Origin: Agapanthus africanus
Lineage: Eukaryota; Streptophyta; Magnoliopsida; Asparagales; Amaryllidaceae
DNA length: 64,000 bases
NCBI GenBank assembly: GCA_030015575.1
Contig: CM057346.1
Coordinates: 113,627,899-113,691,898, forward strand
Direction: 5' to 3'
Below the pieces are notes generated by a model that made no database searches, was not told the DNA's origin, and saw nothing but the letters and a program-made list of their open reading frames with translations. This document shows positions 35,211 to 47,693 of this stretch, piece after piece. Made by a program: the position numbers and the translations under genes. How positions within the stretch are numbered: position 1 is the stretch's first letter; every line of letters starts with the position of its first letter.

Positions 35211-37323
35211 TGAAAATGTACGGTAGCACCCCACTGGGTTTTACAAGCATCAAGTATGCCATTTTTAAATTTTTCGGGGTGCTAACTAACACTAACCTAG
35301 ATCGTTAACTAGATGATTAGGGTTTTAAGTTTGATAACAAAGTAAACTAAAGAGAAGTGAAAATGGCTATACCCTCGTAGATCAAGTCCTTCACTTAACA
35401 TACTCCGTGTAGTAGTCCTGCGACTCCACTAGGCTCCACTTGAGGGTTTGGACGAGCTTCCTCAGAAGACCTTCGTGCTGAAGATGACCCACGCGAAGTC
35501 CCTCCAACTCAAGCTACCTCTACACTAAACTCTTTTAGTGTAGGATACACGCTACACTTGATCGCTAGTCAAGTGTAGGATGGTGAAGTAGGGGATTTGG
35601 TTTTCTCACTAGTTTGTTCAAAGTTCCATAGTTCACATCTCATGTGAGGGGTTGGAGCTTTGATGCATGTAGAGGAGGAAGAAGAAGATGAAGAGGAGAA
35701 TGTGAGCTTAAGCCAAGAAAAATGAGCAAAGACTTAGTGAAGAATGGCTTGACCCCTTCACTTATTGAAACATCCATTTGTTTCAAATAAACAAATGGAA
35801 CCATGCTTCAATAGTGAAGTGAGACCAATATAAAATAATATCAAGCCATGCCTCACCCATGCTCTTCATTTTCCACATTTTATTTTCATTTTTCACAAAA
35901 ATAAAAATCATGCCATGCTTCATAAAGTGTGTGTGTGTGTGTGTGTGTGTGTATTAATATATGTATATTATGAAGAATAATTAGAGAGCTAATGATATTA
36001 GTTAAGATATAATTATATCAAATATAATATATATCACATTATTAAATCAACACTTGATTTAATAATCCGGTTATATCACATATGACCGACTAATATCATT
36101 TATCTGTGTATCACATTATCAAATCAACACTTGATTTGATAATCTGATTATATCACATATAACCAAACTTGATAACAGATAACTGCCAGATTATAATACG
36201 GTATCACATACACGTATTTAATCAGGCCCACACACATATTACATATGTGTCCTACTTCGTTTCGCTTGAACCAGGGAACTTCTGTGTGGGACTCTAAAGA
36301 CTCGTTAATACGCCAGCAGTAGGTGATGATCACATCAGTCACCTACAAGCCGTCAGCGGTACTAGTTGGACGTAACGGCTACCCGGGTATTGAGCGATAT
36401 GAAGATCAACAAGCAAGCTTGTCCATACTCTCCATGAAGCTTATCAGTAACACTACCGTACAGTCTAATCTCTTTGTCTGATATGTCGCATATCATGTCT
36501 AGTGGAGGTAAATGTCAGACCCCAGTAACATGATAATTCATGCCGATGTCTGGCCTATAACGGTTTGAGAAACTACTGATAACTCTTATCAGTAAATCTC
36601 AGCAGCTGCTCTGGCCAGGGACTTCCAGTTATAGCCAATCGAGCATAGCGCAGCATCAACCCCCAATACCGGGAGAGAGACGAAACCCCTCCAATCGCTC
36701 ATTGCCTCCATATGACTCGGGACTGTACCCAAAATCCACCTATTTGCATAACTCCTATTGAGCGTGGTAGGGAGGAAATCAAAGCACAGTGGGAGCCACA
36801 CAAGACTCTATGACGATCTCGGGTCTACAGACTAATCTGTACCAGTATCACCATAGGACTGCTATCTGACGATAGGTATAATACCAACTAGGAGTCCTCG
36901 GTGAGTCCGTTCGGTGTACCCATTCTCTAATGAGCACCTATGTACAATCTTTGATGTCACACACCAATGGCTGTGGGATCAGCCATCGCCCTCTAAGGGA
37001 CAAGAAACGTACACACTAGTCTACTCTGGAATATCGATGCCCTAGTCTCGATATCCTCTCGAATAAGAACAGTTAAAGTATGTACTTTTGGACCACCCTG
37101 GCCCCACTAGTATGATCTCATCATAATCCTGGTATTCAAGTACATATCCTAAGGGCTTTATCAACATGTAAGAGACAGACAGTATAAAGATACCAGTCTA
37201 CATGTTAAGAAAAATGTAACCAGATAGCATACTATCATGTCGAGCAAGAAAGTCCTCTATATATATGTCCAAGCATCCACTATATCAACAATAATAGCTT
37301 TTAGGGCATACATATTCCTAACA
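35211..37323 (-). repeat. 3' LTR of element F
   Basis: 2113 bp; on the plus strand from TGAAAATGTACG to CATATTCCTAACA. It contains a (GT)n run at about 35927-35952 and the palindrome block 36038-36165. The first palindrome has perfect 13-base arms around CAC (36038-36066). Confidence 0.9.
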
Positions 37324-37336
37324 ATCTCCCACTTGC
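37324..37336 (-). other. Polypurine tract of element F
   Basis: On the minus strand GCAAGTGGGAGAT, directly before the 3' LTR. Confidence 0.88.
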
Positions 37337-40300
37337 ATTAAGGCCAGTTGTTGTAGAATCTCATACCCAACGTCTCAAAATTCTCTCAAATAGCATCTGA
37401 GGGAGGGCCACGGTGAGTGGATCCGCTGTGTTATCCTCTGTGTCAACTCTCCTGACCTCGATCTCCTGGAGATCAATCATCTCTCTGATAAGGTGATACT
37501 GTCTAAGAATATGTGAGGATCGCTGACGGGACCGGGGTTCCTAGGTCAAAGCAACAACTCCATTGTCATCACTATACACAGGTACTGGATGCCCAATGGT
37601 AGGAACCAAGTTCATCTTATAAACTTATTCATCCAGACGGCCTCTTTTGCAGCTTTGTTGGTAGCGATGTAATCAGCCTCTATCAACGAGTCTGCTACGG
37701 TATATAGCTTGGAACCTTTCCAACATACCGTCCCTCTACTGAGGGTGAAGACAAAACCCGAGACTGACTTTCAGTTGTCCTTATCACTCTGGAAGCTCAA
37801 ATCGGTAAAGGACTCCATCTGGAGTTCACCGTTACCATACATTAAGAACATCTTTTTAGTCATTCTCAAGTACTTAAGAATGTTCTTCAAAGCTTTCCAG
37901 TGGTTTTCCTCAAGATCTTTTCAATACTTACGCACTACACCTAGCGAGTAAGCTGCATCCGGTCTGGTACACAACATCGCATGCATGATTGACTCGACTG
38001 CCGAAGCATAGGGTATCCCTTGTATGCGAGCCCTCTCCAAATCAGTCTTGGGAGACATCTCTTTGGAGAGAGTGATTCCTGAACAAGCGGGTACATTACC
38101 ATGCTTAGAATCTTCCATACTAAACTCCTTTAGTATGGTGTCTATGTACCTGGATTGGAACAATCCCAAATCCATTTAGATCTATCTCTATAGATCTATA
38201 TCCCCAGGATGTAGGAGGCATCAGTTAGATCTTTCATGGAGAACTCGTGTGATAAGAGGAGCTTGACCGAGTGTAGCATAGAAACATCTTTTCCTATCAA
38301 GAGTATGCCATCCACGTAAAATACGAGGAAGACAACCTTACTCTTTACAACCTTCTTATATATACATGGTCCATCTATCTTTTGATGAAGTCAAACTCTT
38401 TGACAGCTTCATCAAAACAGATGTTCCATCTCCGCGATGCCTGCTTTAATCCGTAGATGGATTTAAGCAGCTTGCACATGCTTTCGCTGCTCCCACTGTC
38501 TACGAAGCCCTCTGGCAGTTTCATATACACGCTCTCTTCTAAATCATCATTTAGAAAAGCGGTTTTGACGTGCAGTCTTCCAGATTTCGTAGTTGTGGTA
38601 TGCAGCAATGGCAAGTAGGATCTTGATGGACTTAAGCATAGCGGCAGGAGAAAAGGTTTCATCATAGTCGACACTAGGTCGTAGACGAAAACATTTTGCT
38701 ACAAGTCTAGCTTTGAAAGTCACAACTTTTCCATCTACACCAAATTATCTTTCTCAAAGATCTTCTTGCTCCCGATGGGTTTTACCCCTTCAGGAGCAAC
38801 ATCAAAAGTCAACACTTTGTTGGTGTGCATGGATTCCATCTCAGATCGCATAGCATCCAGCCATTTCATAGAGTCCCCACTCGTGATGGCCTACTCGAAA
38901 CTAGTTAGGTCATCATCTCCATGATGCAATCCTCGCTCCCACCGTCTATGAGAAAACTGTAGTATCTCTCTCGTGGATGAGGAACCCTACCAGATCTGCG
39001 GAGTGGCTGCGGTTCATCGGGGACTATTGAATCCTCCGGTTCCACCAAATCGTCAGTTATAGTTTGCGTTGCTGGAACTTCTTCTAGTTCTACCTCTTTG
39101 CCACTAATTTCTTTCACAAGAAATTCCTTTCTAAAAAGGTGGCATGTCGAGAAACAAAACACCTTTTTTTCCTCGGTGTAGTAGAAGATATACCCTCGTG
39201 AATGTTTGGGATATCCTATAAACTTTGCACAGAACTGAACTTGCCTCAAGCTTGTCCAGATTTTGGTTTTCATCATAGGCCGGATAACCCCATATCTTAA
39301 CTCGTTTACGAGATGGTCTCTTCCCATTCCATATCTCATATGGAGTGGTAGGCAACAGATTTGGTCAGAAATCTATTCAATAGGTATGCAGCTATCTCAA
39401 GTGCATATCCCCAAAAGGAAATAGGCAACTCGGCAATACTCATCATAGAGCGCACCATATCTAATAGGGTGTGATTCCTCTACCCCGATAAACCGTTGTG
39501 CTGTGATGTATACGGAGGAGTAAACCGAGAGATAATCTCATTCTCCTTTAAAATATCCCGGAATTCCGTGCTCAAGTATTCTCCTTCCTGATCATATCGA
39601 AGGATTTGAATACTTTTACCCATCTGGTTCTCAACTTCGTACTTATATTCCTTGAAATTCTCAAAAGATTCAGATTTGTGTTTCAACAAGAACACATGTC
39701 CGTATCTTGAGAGAACATCAGTGAATGTAATAAAGTACACGGAACCATCCCTGGCATGTGTAGACATAGGACCGCATACATCACCATGTATTTGTCCAAG
39801 AGTTCAGTAGCTCTTTCTCCATTTCCAATAAACGGAGATTTGGTCACCTAGTCTTTAAGACATGACTAGAAAGTTTCATAAGATGTAAATTCGAACGGAT
39901 TCAAAAATGCATCCTTATGGAACTTTAGATGGTCTTGTCTCATCGATATGAGCTAGTCTACAATGCCACAAGAAGACTTTGCTCATTTCTGAATTGTTCC
40001 TCTTGTGTGTGTTCTGTACGTTAGAACTGTGTTTTAATTCAGAACGTGTATACTGTTATACAACGTACCTTACCCAATCAACACTTAATTTAGGAAAATA
40101 TTCACAATATTTTTGTTACGAAATAACAGTCGCTCAGAATCATTGTATTACCAGTTGGTGACACTAGGTGATATTTACCAACTGCTTTGGCTGCAACAAT
40201 TGCACCATTCCCTACTACTAGAGACATATCGCCCTTTCCCAGTTCTCTACCTATCTGTAGCCCATGTAACAAATTACATATATGGAATCCTGATCCGGTA

Positions 40301-40545
40301 TCCAATACCCAGGACATAGAGTAAACTGAGAAACAGTTCCTGGTTACGAACACACCCGAAGACAATGCATCAACATGCTTTTTCTTCGTTTGGGTGGCGT
40401 GGGAATCCGGATATTCCTCTATTCCTTGCTCAGACTTATGACAATCATAAGGTAGAGCGGAACCTAGCCCAGTATAATAAGTAGGTTCGGTCAATACATC
40501 CATATTATTATCTTGATTAAGGCATTTCATTTGTCGCAACTAGGA
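37337..40545 (-). pseudogene. Polymerase remains of element F, no gag
   Basis: Read on the minus strand: MDVLTEPTYYTGLGS linker and protease region with LDTGSGFHICN (about 40102-40539), integrase core (about 39480-39850; SRYGHVFLLKHKSES), integrase C-terminal region (about 38900-39360), reverse transcriptase (about 37930-38760; KSIYGLKQASRRWNICFDEA) and RNase H. All match C in order. The frame is broken many times. As in B and C, the protease linker follows the leader without a gag. Confidence 0.85.
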
Positions 40546-43302
40546 GAGAGAGAAGGATAATCACTTTGCGTGCGCTCTTTGCAAGATCAGATTGGTTATT
40601 TTATCTAATCAGGATGTCTCCCATTGTTTTTATCAAATCTTCCTTCAAACCCTAAAAGGTAAGATTAGCCGGTATTAATTACACCATACATGTACTCCAA
40701 TCGTTCGGCCAGGAAGGTATCGGTACTCCGAGGGAGGTTCCCTGTTCTTTCGCACGGACCTAATTAAAATAAATCTCGTTTCCCTAAAGGCATAACCCCG
40801 TTGACACCTTTCTAGACACCTACTTGATTAGCAAATTGTAAAGTGCAAAACTCTCCCAGGAGTAACTCTTACTCGCAGTGGGTATCAGGATCCAACTATC
40901 ATATATATAGTATGTAATCTCATTGCAAATTTCAACACTTGAAATTCCTGATAATGGTTTTTACCCCAAGTGTCCTATGACCTTGACACAGGCCAAACAA
41001 CCTATAGGCGCTAGTCGAGTTCAACCTGTTCATTTCTTGATTGAATTAAACCCACTCGTACGACCCTTGACACAGGCCAAACAACGCCGTATGACTACCC
41101 TAATCCAATCGCATCACATGCTAGCAGATAAGCACTAATCAGCTACCGCACACTACACCTTGACGCAGGCCGACAAACGTAGCACAAATACTAAAATAGT
41201 ACTTATCTGAAATGACAGAGGGCTATGCAGGTTTTTAAGAAAACCATGAGCGTAATGAACTTGAAATCGTTGTAGAATCTAATGATTTTGAAAAGGAGTG
41301 TTTTTGAGGCTTTTGCTAGTTTCGCTAAAGAGGACAATACCGGTGAAGAGATCTCGGCTCTTTCCTCATCGAATGAGGTGCAGGATATTCAGGAATACCA
41401 CTATGCAAAGCAAGAACTAGAGAAACTATCAAAAACAAAACCAAGTGGGTTATAGCATTTCCTAGTTTCGCTAAAGAGATCACTCCCGGTGAAGAGATCT
41501 CGGGTCTTTCCTCATCGAATGAGGTGCTGGATATTCATTAAGGAATACCGCTATGCAAAGTAAAAACTAGAGCTACCTGTTTTTAAAAAACTGATTCTAA
41601 AACATCTTTAGGTTTCCTTCTTTTCATTAATCTCATTAATGAGGTCCCATCATTTAATGTTTTCTAAACATCACAGAAAAATGAAATGAAAATAGAACGT
41701 ACGCTTATGCCATCCGCATTCGCCACTGGGTCCCGTCATGCACCGTTAGGTTACTTAACTACCGGCAGAGTGGGGGCTGGACTAGCGCAGGTGAAAAACA
41801 TAAGTAACGTTTATTATATATCATATATATAATATAACATTCGTCTCGCGCAGTTATATGATCACATCACAGAACCAAGCAGTAGAAGCAACATATGAAA
41901 TATTGGATATACTAGAATGTCCGTGTTTTAAATTTAGCCAGTAATGTAAAACACGGATTCCACGGTCGTGATGAATAGCAAAACCCACATCCCTAGACCC
42001 CTACGAGAGCGGAAAGTAACCCTACCAATTCTAGAGTTAGAAGACCCGGTCTCAACTCCTTGAGATGGTCTCCCACTGGACTCTAGAACACGGTTACTTA
42101 TGCTCCTCGCCTTGGGTCTATCCTAATGCGGAAAAGTAAATAATATACAACAGTGGTGACATCATCCTCAACCCGGATGTGCCCCAATAAAAGAATATTA
42201 CATACAAATTTTACATGAATGAAAATAAAAACTCTCATCTCACATAAAACCCCCGGCTATTCATTCACGACGATCCATTAAATCATATCAGCGACACATA
42301 ATATCACATATCATCAATGTAAGTAAATACGCGTATCCCAAATTCCGTTGACATATAGCAACGAGATTTGGGATACCCCATGTATTACACTTACGGTCGC
42401 AGAAAAGAAATGTAAAACTGCAATAATTAGAATCCACATATCCTTAGACATCATAAACCCGGAATATCTCATATTCCGAATTTCATACCTAACCAGATAT
42501 ATCTTGTATTTTAGTCTTAAATTGAAAATACTTTTCAATAATTTAGTAGGGTAATTCAACAAGATTCCTGACTACCCGATCGAATATTCGTCGGAAACTA
42601 TAGTAGATGGCCGCACCCCCCGATGTCATTGACCAAGTGCACTTAGGTGAAACACCGTGGCTGCAAGCACCCGAGTGGATGCTATTGGCAACGGGGTTCT
42701 CCTACAGTCACTTGGTTAGGGCAATGGGGCAAGGCAATCTAGTAAACTTATTCGGCGAGTATTCGCGTGCGATACGCGATTGCGACGGAGTTTCGATCCG
42801 AATCGAAACTTCGTGGCAATCGATCTACCGAGACTAAAACGCTAGATTTATAATCACTAACTAGTTTTCACAAAACTAATCAAATGTGAATTCCAACTAA
42901 TGCATCCATATCAAACTTAAACCCGAAACAATATTAAAAACACGACTACAAAACACTATGTATTAGCCCCAATTGAACTGTTAACATCACATGCAAACTG
43001 GGCTAATCAAACAATACCCGAAACCCCAAAATCAATAGATAAGAACCCCATACAAAACTCAAACCCCAACATCATGCAAAAACTGGCCAGGCAGGTTTTT
43101 TGACAATTTTCGCCGGACAATTTTTATCTTCTGGGGTTCGTTTTCATAGGGTGTTCTAATTACATCAACTTTAAGCTTCTGCAGTCGTTTAAAAAAATTT
43201 CAGAGGCCATTTAAAATTCGACAGAAACTTGGGGTTTCAAGTTATAGTTTCGGAGTTGTTCGGTTTCATGATCTAATAACATCGTCTAAACTTCTAGTTA
43301 AG
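40546..43302 (-). other. Untranslated leader of element F
   Basis: Homologous to the leaders of B and C. It has the stem-loop trio (40975-41185), the two-copy tandem repeat (41318-41570), an inserted-looking block (about 42540-42835) shared with B, and AT-rich sequence up to the primer site. The GC-rich palindrome found near the primer site in B and C is not evident here. Confidence 0.78.
40975..41185 (-). other. Three repeated stem-loops in the leader of F
   Basis: On the minus strand the core TTGTTTGGCCTGTGTCAAGG is found at 40981-41000 and 41065-41084, and a close variant at 41158-41177. Spacings are 84 and 93. TTGGC can pair with GTCAA around CTGT in the first two. Flanking arms include CCTAT/ATAGG and CTAC/GTAG. 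Confidence 0.75.
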
Positions 43303-43314
43303 GCTCTGATACCA
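43303..43314 (-). other. Primer binding site of element F
   Basis: TGGTATCAGAGC on the minus strand, complementary to initiator Met-tRNA, directly adjoining the 5' LTR. Confidence 0.92.
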
Positions 43315-44030
43315 TGAAAGTGTAAGCTAGCACCCCACTGGGTTTTACAAGTATCAAGCATGCCATTTTTAAATTTTTCGGGGTGCTAACTAACACTAAC
43401 CTAGATAGTTAACTAGATGATTAGGGTTTTAAGTTTGATAACAAAGTAAACTAAAAAGAAGTGAAGATGGCTATACCCTCGTAGATCGAGTCCTTCACTT
43501 CACATGCTCCGTGTAGCAGTCCCAAGACTCCACTAGGCTCCACTTGAGGGTTTGGACGAGCTTCCTCCGAAGACCTTCGTGCCGAAGATGATCCACGTGA
43601 AGTCCCTCCAACTCAAGCTACCATTACACTAAACTCTTTTAGTGTAGGAAACATGCTACACTTAATCGCTAGTCCAGTGTAGGATGGTGAAGTAGGGGAT
43701 TTGGTTTGCTCACTAGTTTGTTCAAAGTTCCATGGTTCACATCTTATGTGAGGGGTTGGAACTTTGATGCATGTAGAGGAGGAAGAAGAAGATGAAGAGG
43801 AGAGTGTGAGCTTAAGCCAAGAAAAATGAGCAAAGACTTAGTGAAGAATGGCTTGACCCCTTCACTTATTGAAACATCCATTTGTTTCAAATAAACAAAT
43901 GGAACCATGCTTCAATAGTGAAGTGAGACCAATATAAAATAATATCAAGCCATGCCTCACCCATGCTCTTCATTTTCCACCTATTATTTTCATTTTTCAG
44001 AAAAATAAAAATCATGCCATGCTTCATAAA

Positions 44031-44063
<33 letters not shown>

Positions 44064-45223
44064 CATATATATATTAATATATATATATATATATTATGAA
44101 GAATAATTAGTGAGCTAATGATATTAGTTAAGATATAATTATATCAAATATAATATATATCATATTATTAAATCAACACTTGATTTAATAATCCGGTTAT
44201 ATCACATATAACCGACTAATATCATTTATTTGTGTATCACATTATCAAATCAACACTTGATTCGATAATCTGGTTATATCGCATATAACCTAACTTGATA
44301 ACAGATAGCTGTCAGATTACAATACGGTTCACATACACGTATTTAATCAGGCCCACAAACATATCACATATGTGTCCTACTTCGTTTCGCTTGAACCAGG
44401 GAACTTCTGTGTGAGACTCTAAAGACTCGTCAATACGCCAGCAGAAGGTGATGATCACATCAGTCACCTACAAGCTGTCAGCGGTACTAACTGGACGTAA
44501 CGGCTACCCGGGTATTGAGCGATATGAAGATCAACAAGCAAGCTTGTCTATACTCTCCATGTTGCTTATCAGTAACACTACCGTACAGTCCGGTCTCTTC
44601 GTCTGATATGTCACATATCATGTCTAGGGGTGGTAAACGTCAGACCTCAGTAACGTGATAAGTCATGCCGATGTCTGGCCTATAACGGTTTGAGAAACTA
44701 CTGATAACTCTTATTAGTAAATCTTAGCAGCAGCCCTGGCCAGGGACTTCCAGTTATAGCCAATCAAGCATAGCGCAACAACAACCACCAATACCGGGAC
44801 AGACGAAACTCCTCCTATCGCTCATTGCCTCCATGTGACTTAGGACTGTACCCAAAATCCACCTGTTTGCACAACTCCTCTTGATCGTGGTAGGGAGGAA
44901 ATCAAAGCATAGTGGGAGCCACACTAGGCTCTATGACGATCTCGGGTCTACAGACTAACCTGTACTAGTGTCACCATTGGACTGCTATCTGACGATAGGT
45001 ATAATACCAACTAGGAGTCTTCGGTGAGTCCGTTATGTGTACCCATTCTCTAATGAGCACCTGTGTACAATCTTTGATGTCACACACCAATGGCTGTGGA
45101 ATCAGCCATCGCCCTTTAAAGGACAAGAAACGTACACACTAGTCTACTCTGGAATATCGATGCCCTAGTCTCGATATTCCCTCGACTAGGAACAGTTAAA
45201 GGATATAATTTTGGACCACCCTG
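43315..45223 (-). repeat. 5' LTR of element F, inner part
   Basis: 1909 bp collinear with 35211 onwards. It includes a (GT)n run followed by an (AT)n run at about 44030-44095 and the palindrome block 44164-44290. It ends in the target duplication CCCTG (45219-45223) where C is inserted. Confidence 0.9.
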
Positions 45224-47445
45224 TGTTAGTTGTATGTATGCCCTAAAGGCCAGTATTGTACAGATGATGTATATTATATTGGATTCTTGGACATATATAG
45301 AGATGACTTTCTTGCTCGATATGATAGTATCCTATCTGGTTGCACTTTATCTTAACATGTACACTAGTCTCTTTAAACTGTCTTGTAGTTGCATGTTGGT
45401 AAAGCCCTTAGGATTTGTACTTGACTACCTGGACTGTGGTACGGATCATACTAGTGGGGACACGGTAGTCTATAGGTACATCCTTCAAGGTCCCTAGTCA
45501 TGGGTGTATCAAGACGGGGCATCGATATACCAGTGTAGACTAGCGTATACGCTTCTCGACCCATGAGATGGGCGATGGATGATCCCATATCCATTGGTGT
45601 TTGACATCAGAGATGGTATACGGGTGCTCAGTGGAGACTGGGTACACTGGACGGACTCGCCGAGAACTCCCAGATGGTATTATACCTCACGTCAGATGGC
45701 AGTTCTCAGGTGACACTTGTGCAGGTTAGTCTGTAAACCCGAGATCGTCATAGAGTCTTGTGTGATTCCCACTGTGCTTTGATCTCCACCTTACCACGTC
45801 CATGAGGGCGTGCAAAACGGTGGTCTTTGGGTACAGTCCCGAGTCACATGGAGGCAATGAGCGATAGGAGGGGTTTCGTCTCTCCCGGTATTGGGGGTTG
45901 ATGTTGCACTGTGCTCGATTGGCCGTAACAGGGAAGTCCCTGGCCAGGGCTGATCAGAGATTTGCTGGTAAGTGTTACCAGTAGTTTCTCGACCCGTTAT
46001 GAGCCTCACATCGGCACGACTTATCGGTTATTGGGGTCTGACGTTTACCACCCCTAGACTTGATATGCGACATATCAGACGAACATACCGGACTGTACGG
46101 TAAGTGTTACTGGTTGGATTCACAGGAGTGTGAGCGGGCTAGCTCGTCGATCTTCTGATCGCTCAATACCCGAATGGCCGTTACGTTTAGCAGATCGCTT
46201 GCGGCTTGTAGGTGCTTGATATGATCATCATCTGCTACCGGCGTATTGACGAGTCTTTAGAGTCCTACACTGAGGTTTCCTGGCTCAAGCGAAACGAAAT
46301 TGGAGCGCATATGAGATATGTGCAGGACCGAGAATAATGCGTGTATGTGATACCGTATTCCATTCTCGCGATGAATATATCGATTGGTTATTTTCGATAT
46401 AACCTAGATATCGAATCAAGGATTGATTCGATAAGCCGATACATAGGATACTAGTCGGTTATATGCGATATGACAGGATCGTTAAATCAAGTTTTGATTT
46501 AATGATTTAATGTATAATTATATATTTGATATATTACTTTGCATTAACTAGTATTGGTTCACTTTAAATGGATTTTCTCACTTGATGTGCAAGTTGTATA
46601 TGTGATATATTTTTGTGCACATGTTTGTATCATGTTTGATGATACTTGCTCATTTGGTTAAGTGTATAGAATTAAACCATGGTTAAGTTGATAATTAGGG
46701 TTTTGCATATTCATTTATTTATTTATTTGTTTTTTTATTTATTTGGAAAAGATTTTGATGAGAATGGTGGCTTTCTTTGTTTCTAGTTGAAGCTTCATGA
46801 AGCTTTGACTTTGTAACCATTCTTGTCTTCATGCTTAACCCTAACCATTCCAAGTAACTACGGTCTATTCTCTACACTCTACCATAGTTAGTATATGATA
46901 AGTATCTATTTTCTTTTCTATTTTCTTTAAGACTTATCATATTCTAGCTTCATCTTCTTCTTCATCTTCAAAGAAAAAGCTTAAGTCCATTAATGGCAAC
47001 TTGAGCTAAAGTGTGACAAATTCAATTCTAAAGTGAACCCATCTCCTATTTCTTCACCCTCTACCTCTTGCCAAGTAGTATAGGGTGTTTTCTTCACAAG
47101 TTTCACAACTTGATGGAGTTGGAGCTTGAACTTGTGATGCCTCGACGTAGATCATCTTCGGCACGAAGACGACGACCTAGCCCGCCCATTTCTCCGATCA
47201 AGCCGACGATTGAGTCCGGGATTCGAGATGGACAGCGAGAAGATGCCTACGTGGAGCTAAGGAAGTGGAGAAACGGATCTACAAAGGTTGTAGCCTCTCT
47301 CCTTTAGTTAAGTTGTTAACTAGTTTCGTATTTCGCCTAAAATTCTAGTTAACGATCTAGTCTAGGGTTTCTCGGCACCGTAAAATTTGAAATTGGCATG
47401 GTTGATGCCTTGTGAGACCTCTTGAGAGTGCCTAGGAACCCTACA
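45224..47445 (+). repeat. 5' LTR of element C
   Basis: 2222 bp from TGTTAGTTGTATG to GGAACCCTACA. It holds the conserved CGTCTCTCCCGGTATTGGGG segment (about 45880) and the four-palindrome block (46386-46506). Near the 3' end a short open frame (47068-47307) is present but not conserved in H. Confidence 0.95.
46386..46506 (+). other. Four-palindrome block in the LTR of C
   Basis: Four consecutive dyads: GGTTAT.. around TCG, TATCGAATCAA around GGA, GGTTATAT around GCG, and a TTAAATCAA/TTGATTTAA pair. The block recurs in the other LTRs of B, C, F and H with changed sequence but kept symmetry. Confidence 0.8.
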
Positions 47446-47446
47446 G

Positions 47447-47458
47447 TGGTATCAGAGC
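47447..47458 (+). other. Primer binding site of element C
   Basis: TGGTATCAGAGC, complementary to initiator Met-tRNA, one base after the 5' LTR. Confidence 0.93.
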
Positions 47459-47645
47459 CAAGATAGAGCCTTAGGCGAAGTCTAGACGATGTTTGAAACC
47501 CGATCGAACCGAAACCCTAATTCCCGATATGCTCTCTGGACTTTTTCTAAAATCTGGGCTTTTTCCATATTAAAAATGCTTAAAAAATTCAGCAGTTAAT
47601 TCTAAGAATTACGATGCAAAATTTATCCCATGATCTGCTAAGGGC

Positions 47646-47693
47646 GCGGCGGAACCGCGGCAGAAGCCTGGCTTCTGCGGCGGTTCCGCGGCC
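47646..47693 (+). other. GC-rich palindrome 200 bases after the primer site of C
   Basis: Two arms of about 23 bases with two mismatches around a single T. The centre AGAAGCC/GGCTTCT is perfect and the outer arms are CGGAACCGC/GCGGTTCCG. B has a related one at 18211-18255 at the same distance from its primer site. Confidence 0.8.

Noticed and set aside
35927-35960. CRISPR-like or satellite array
   Set aside because: Simple GT dinucleotide run; no spaced repeats.
42607-42837. 76-residue open frame on the plus strand in the leader of F
   Set aside because: It is antisense to the element, and the homologous block in B (17370-17570) does not keep the frame open. Chance frame in a GC-richer block.
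47068-47307. 79-residue basic frame near the 3' end of the C LTR, repeated at 55442-55681
   Set aside because: Repeated only because it is in an LTR. The homologous region of H (59554-59742) does not keep the same frame.
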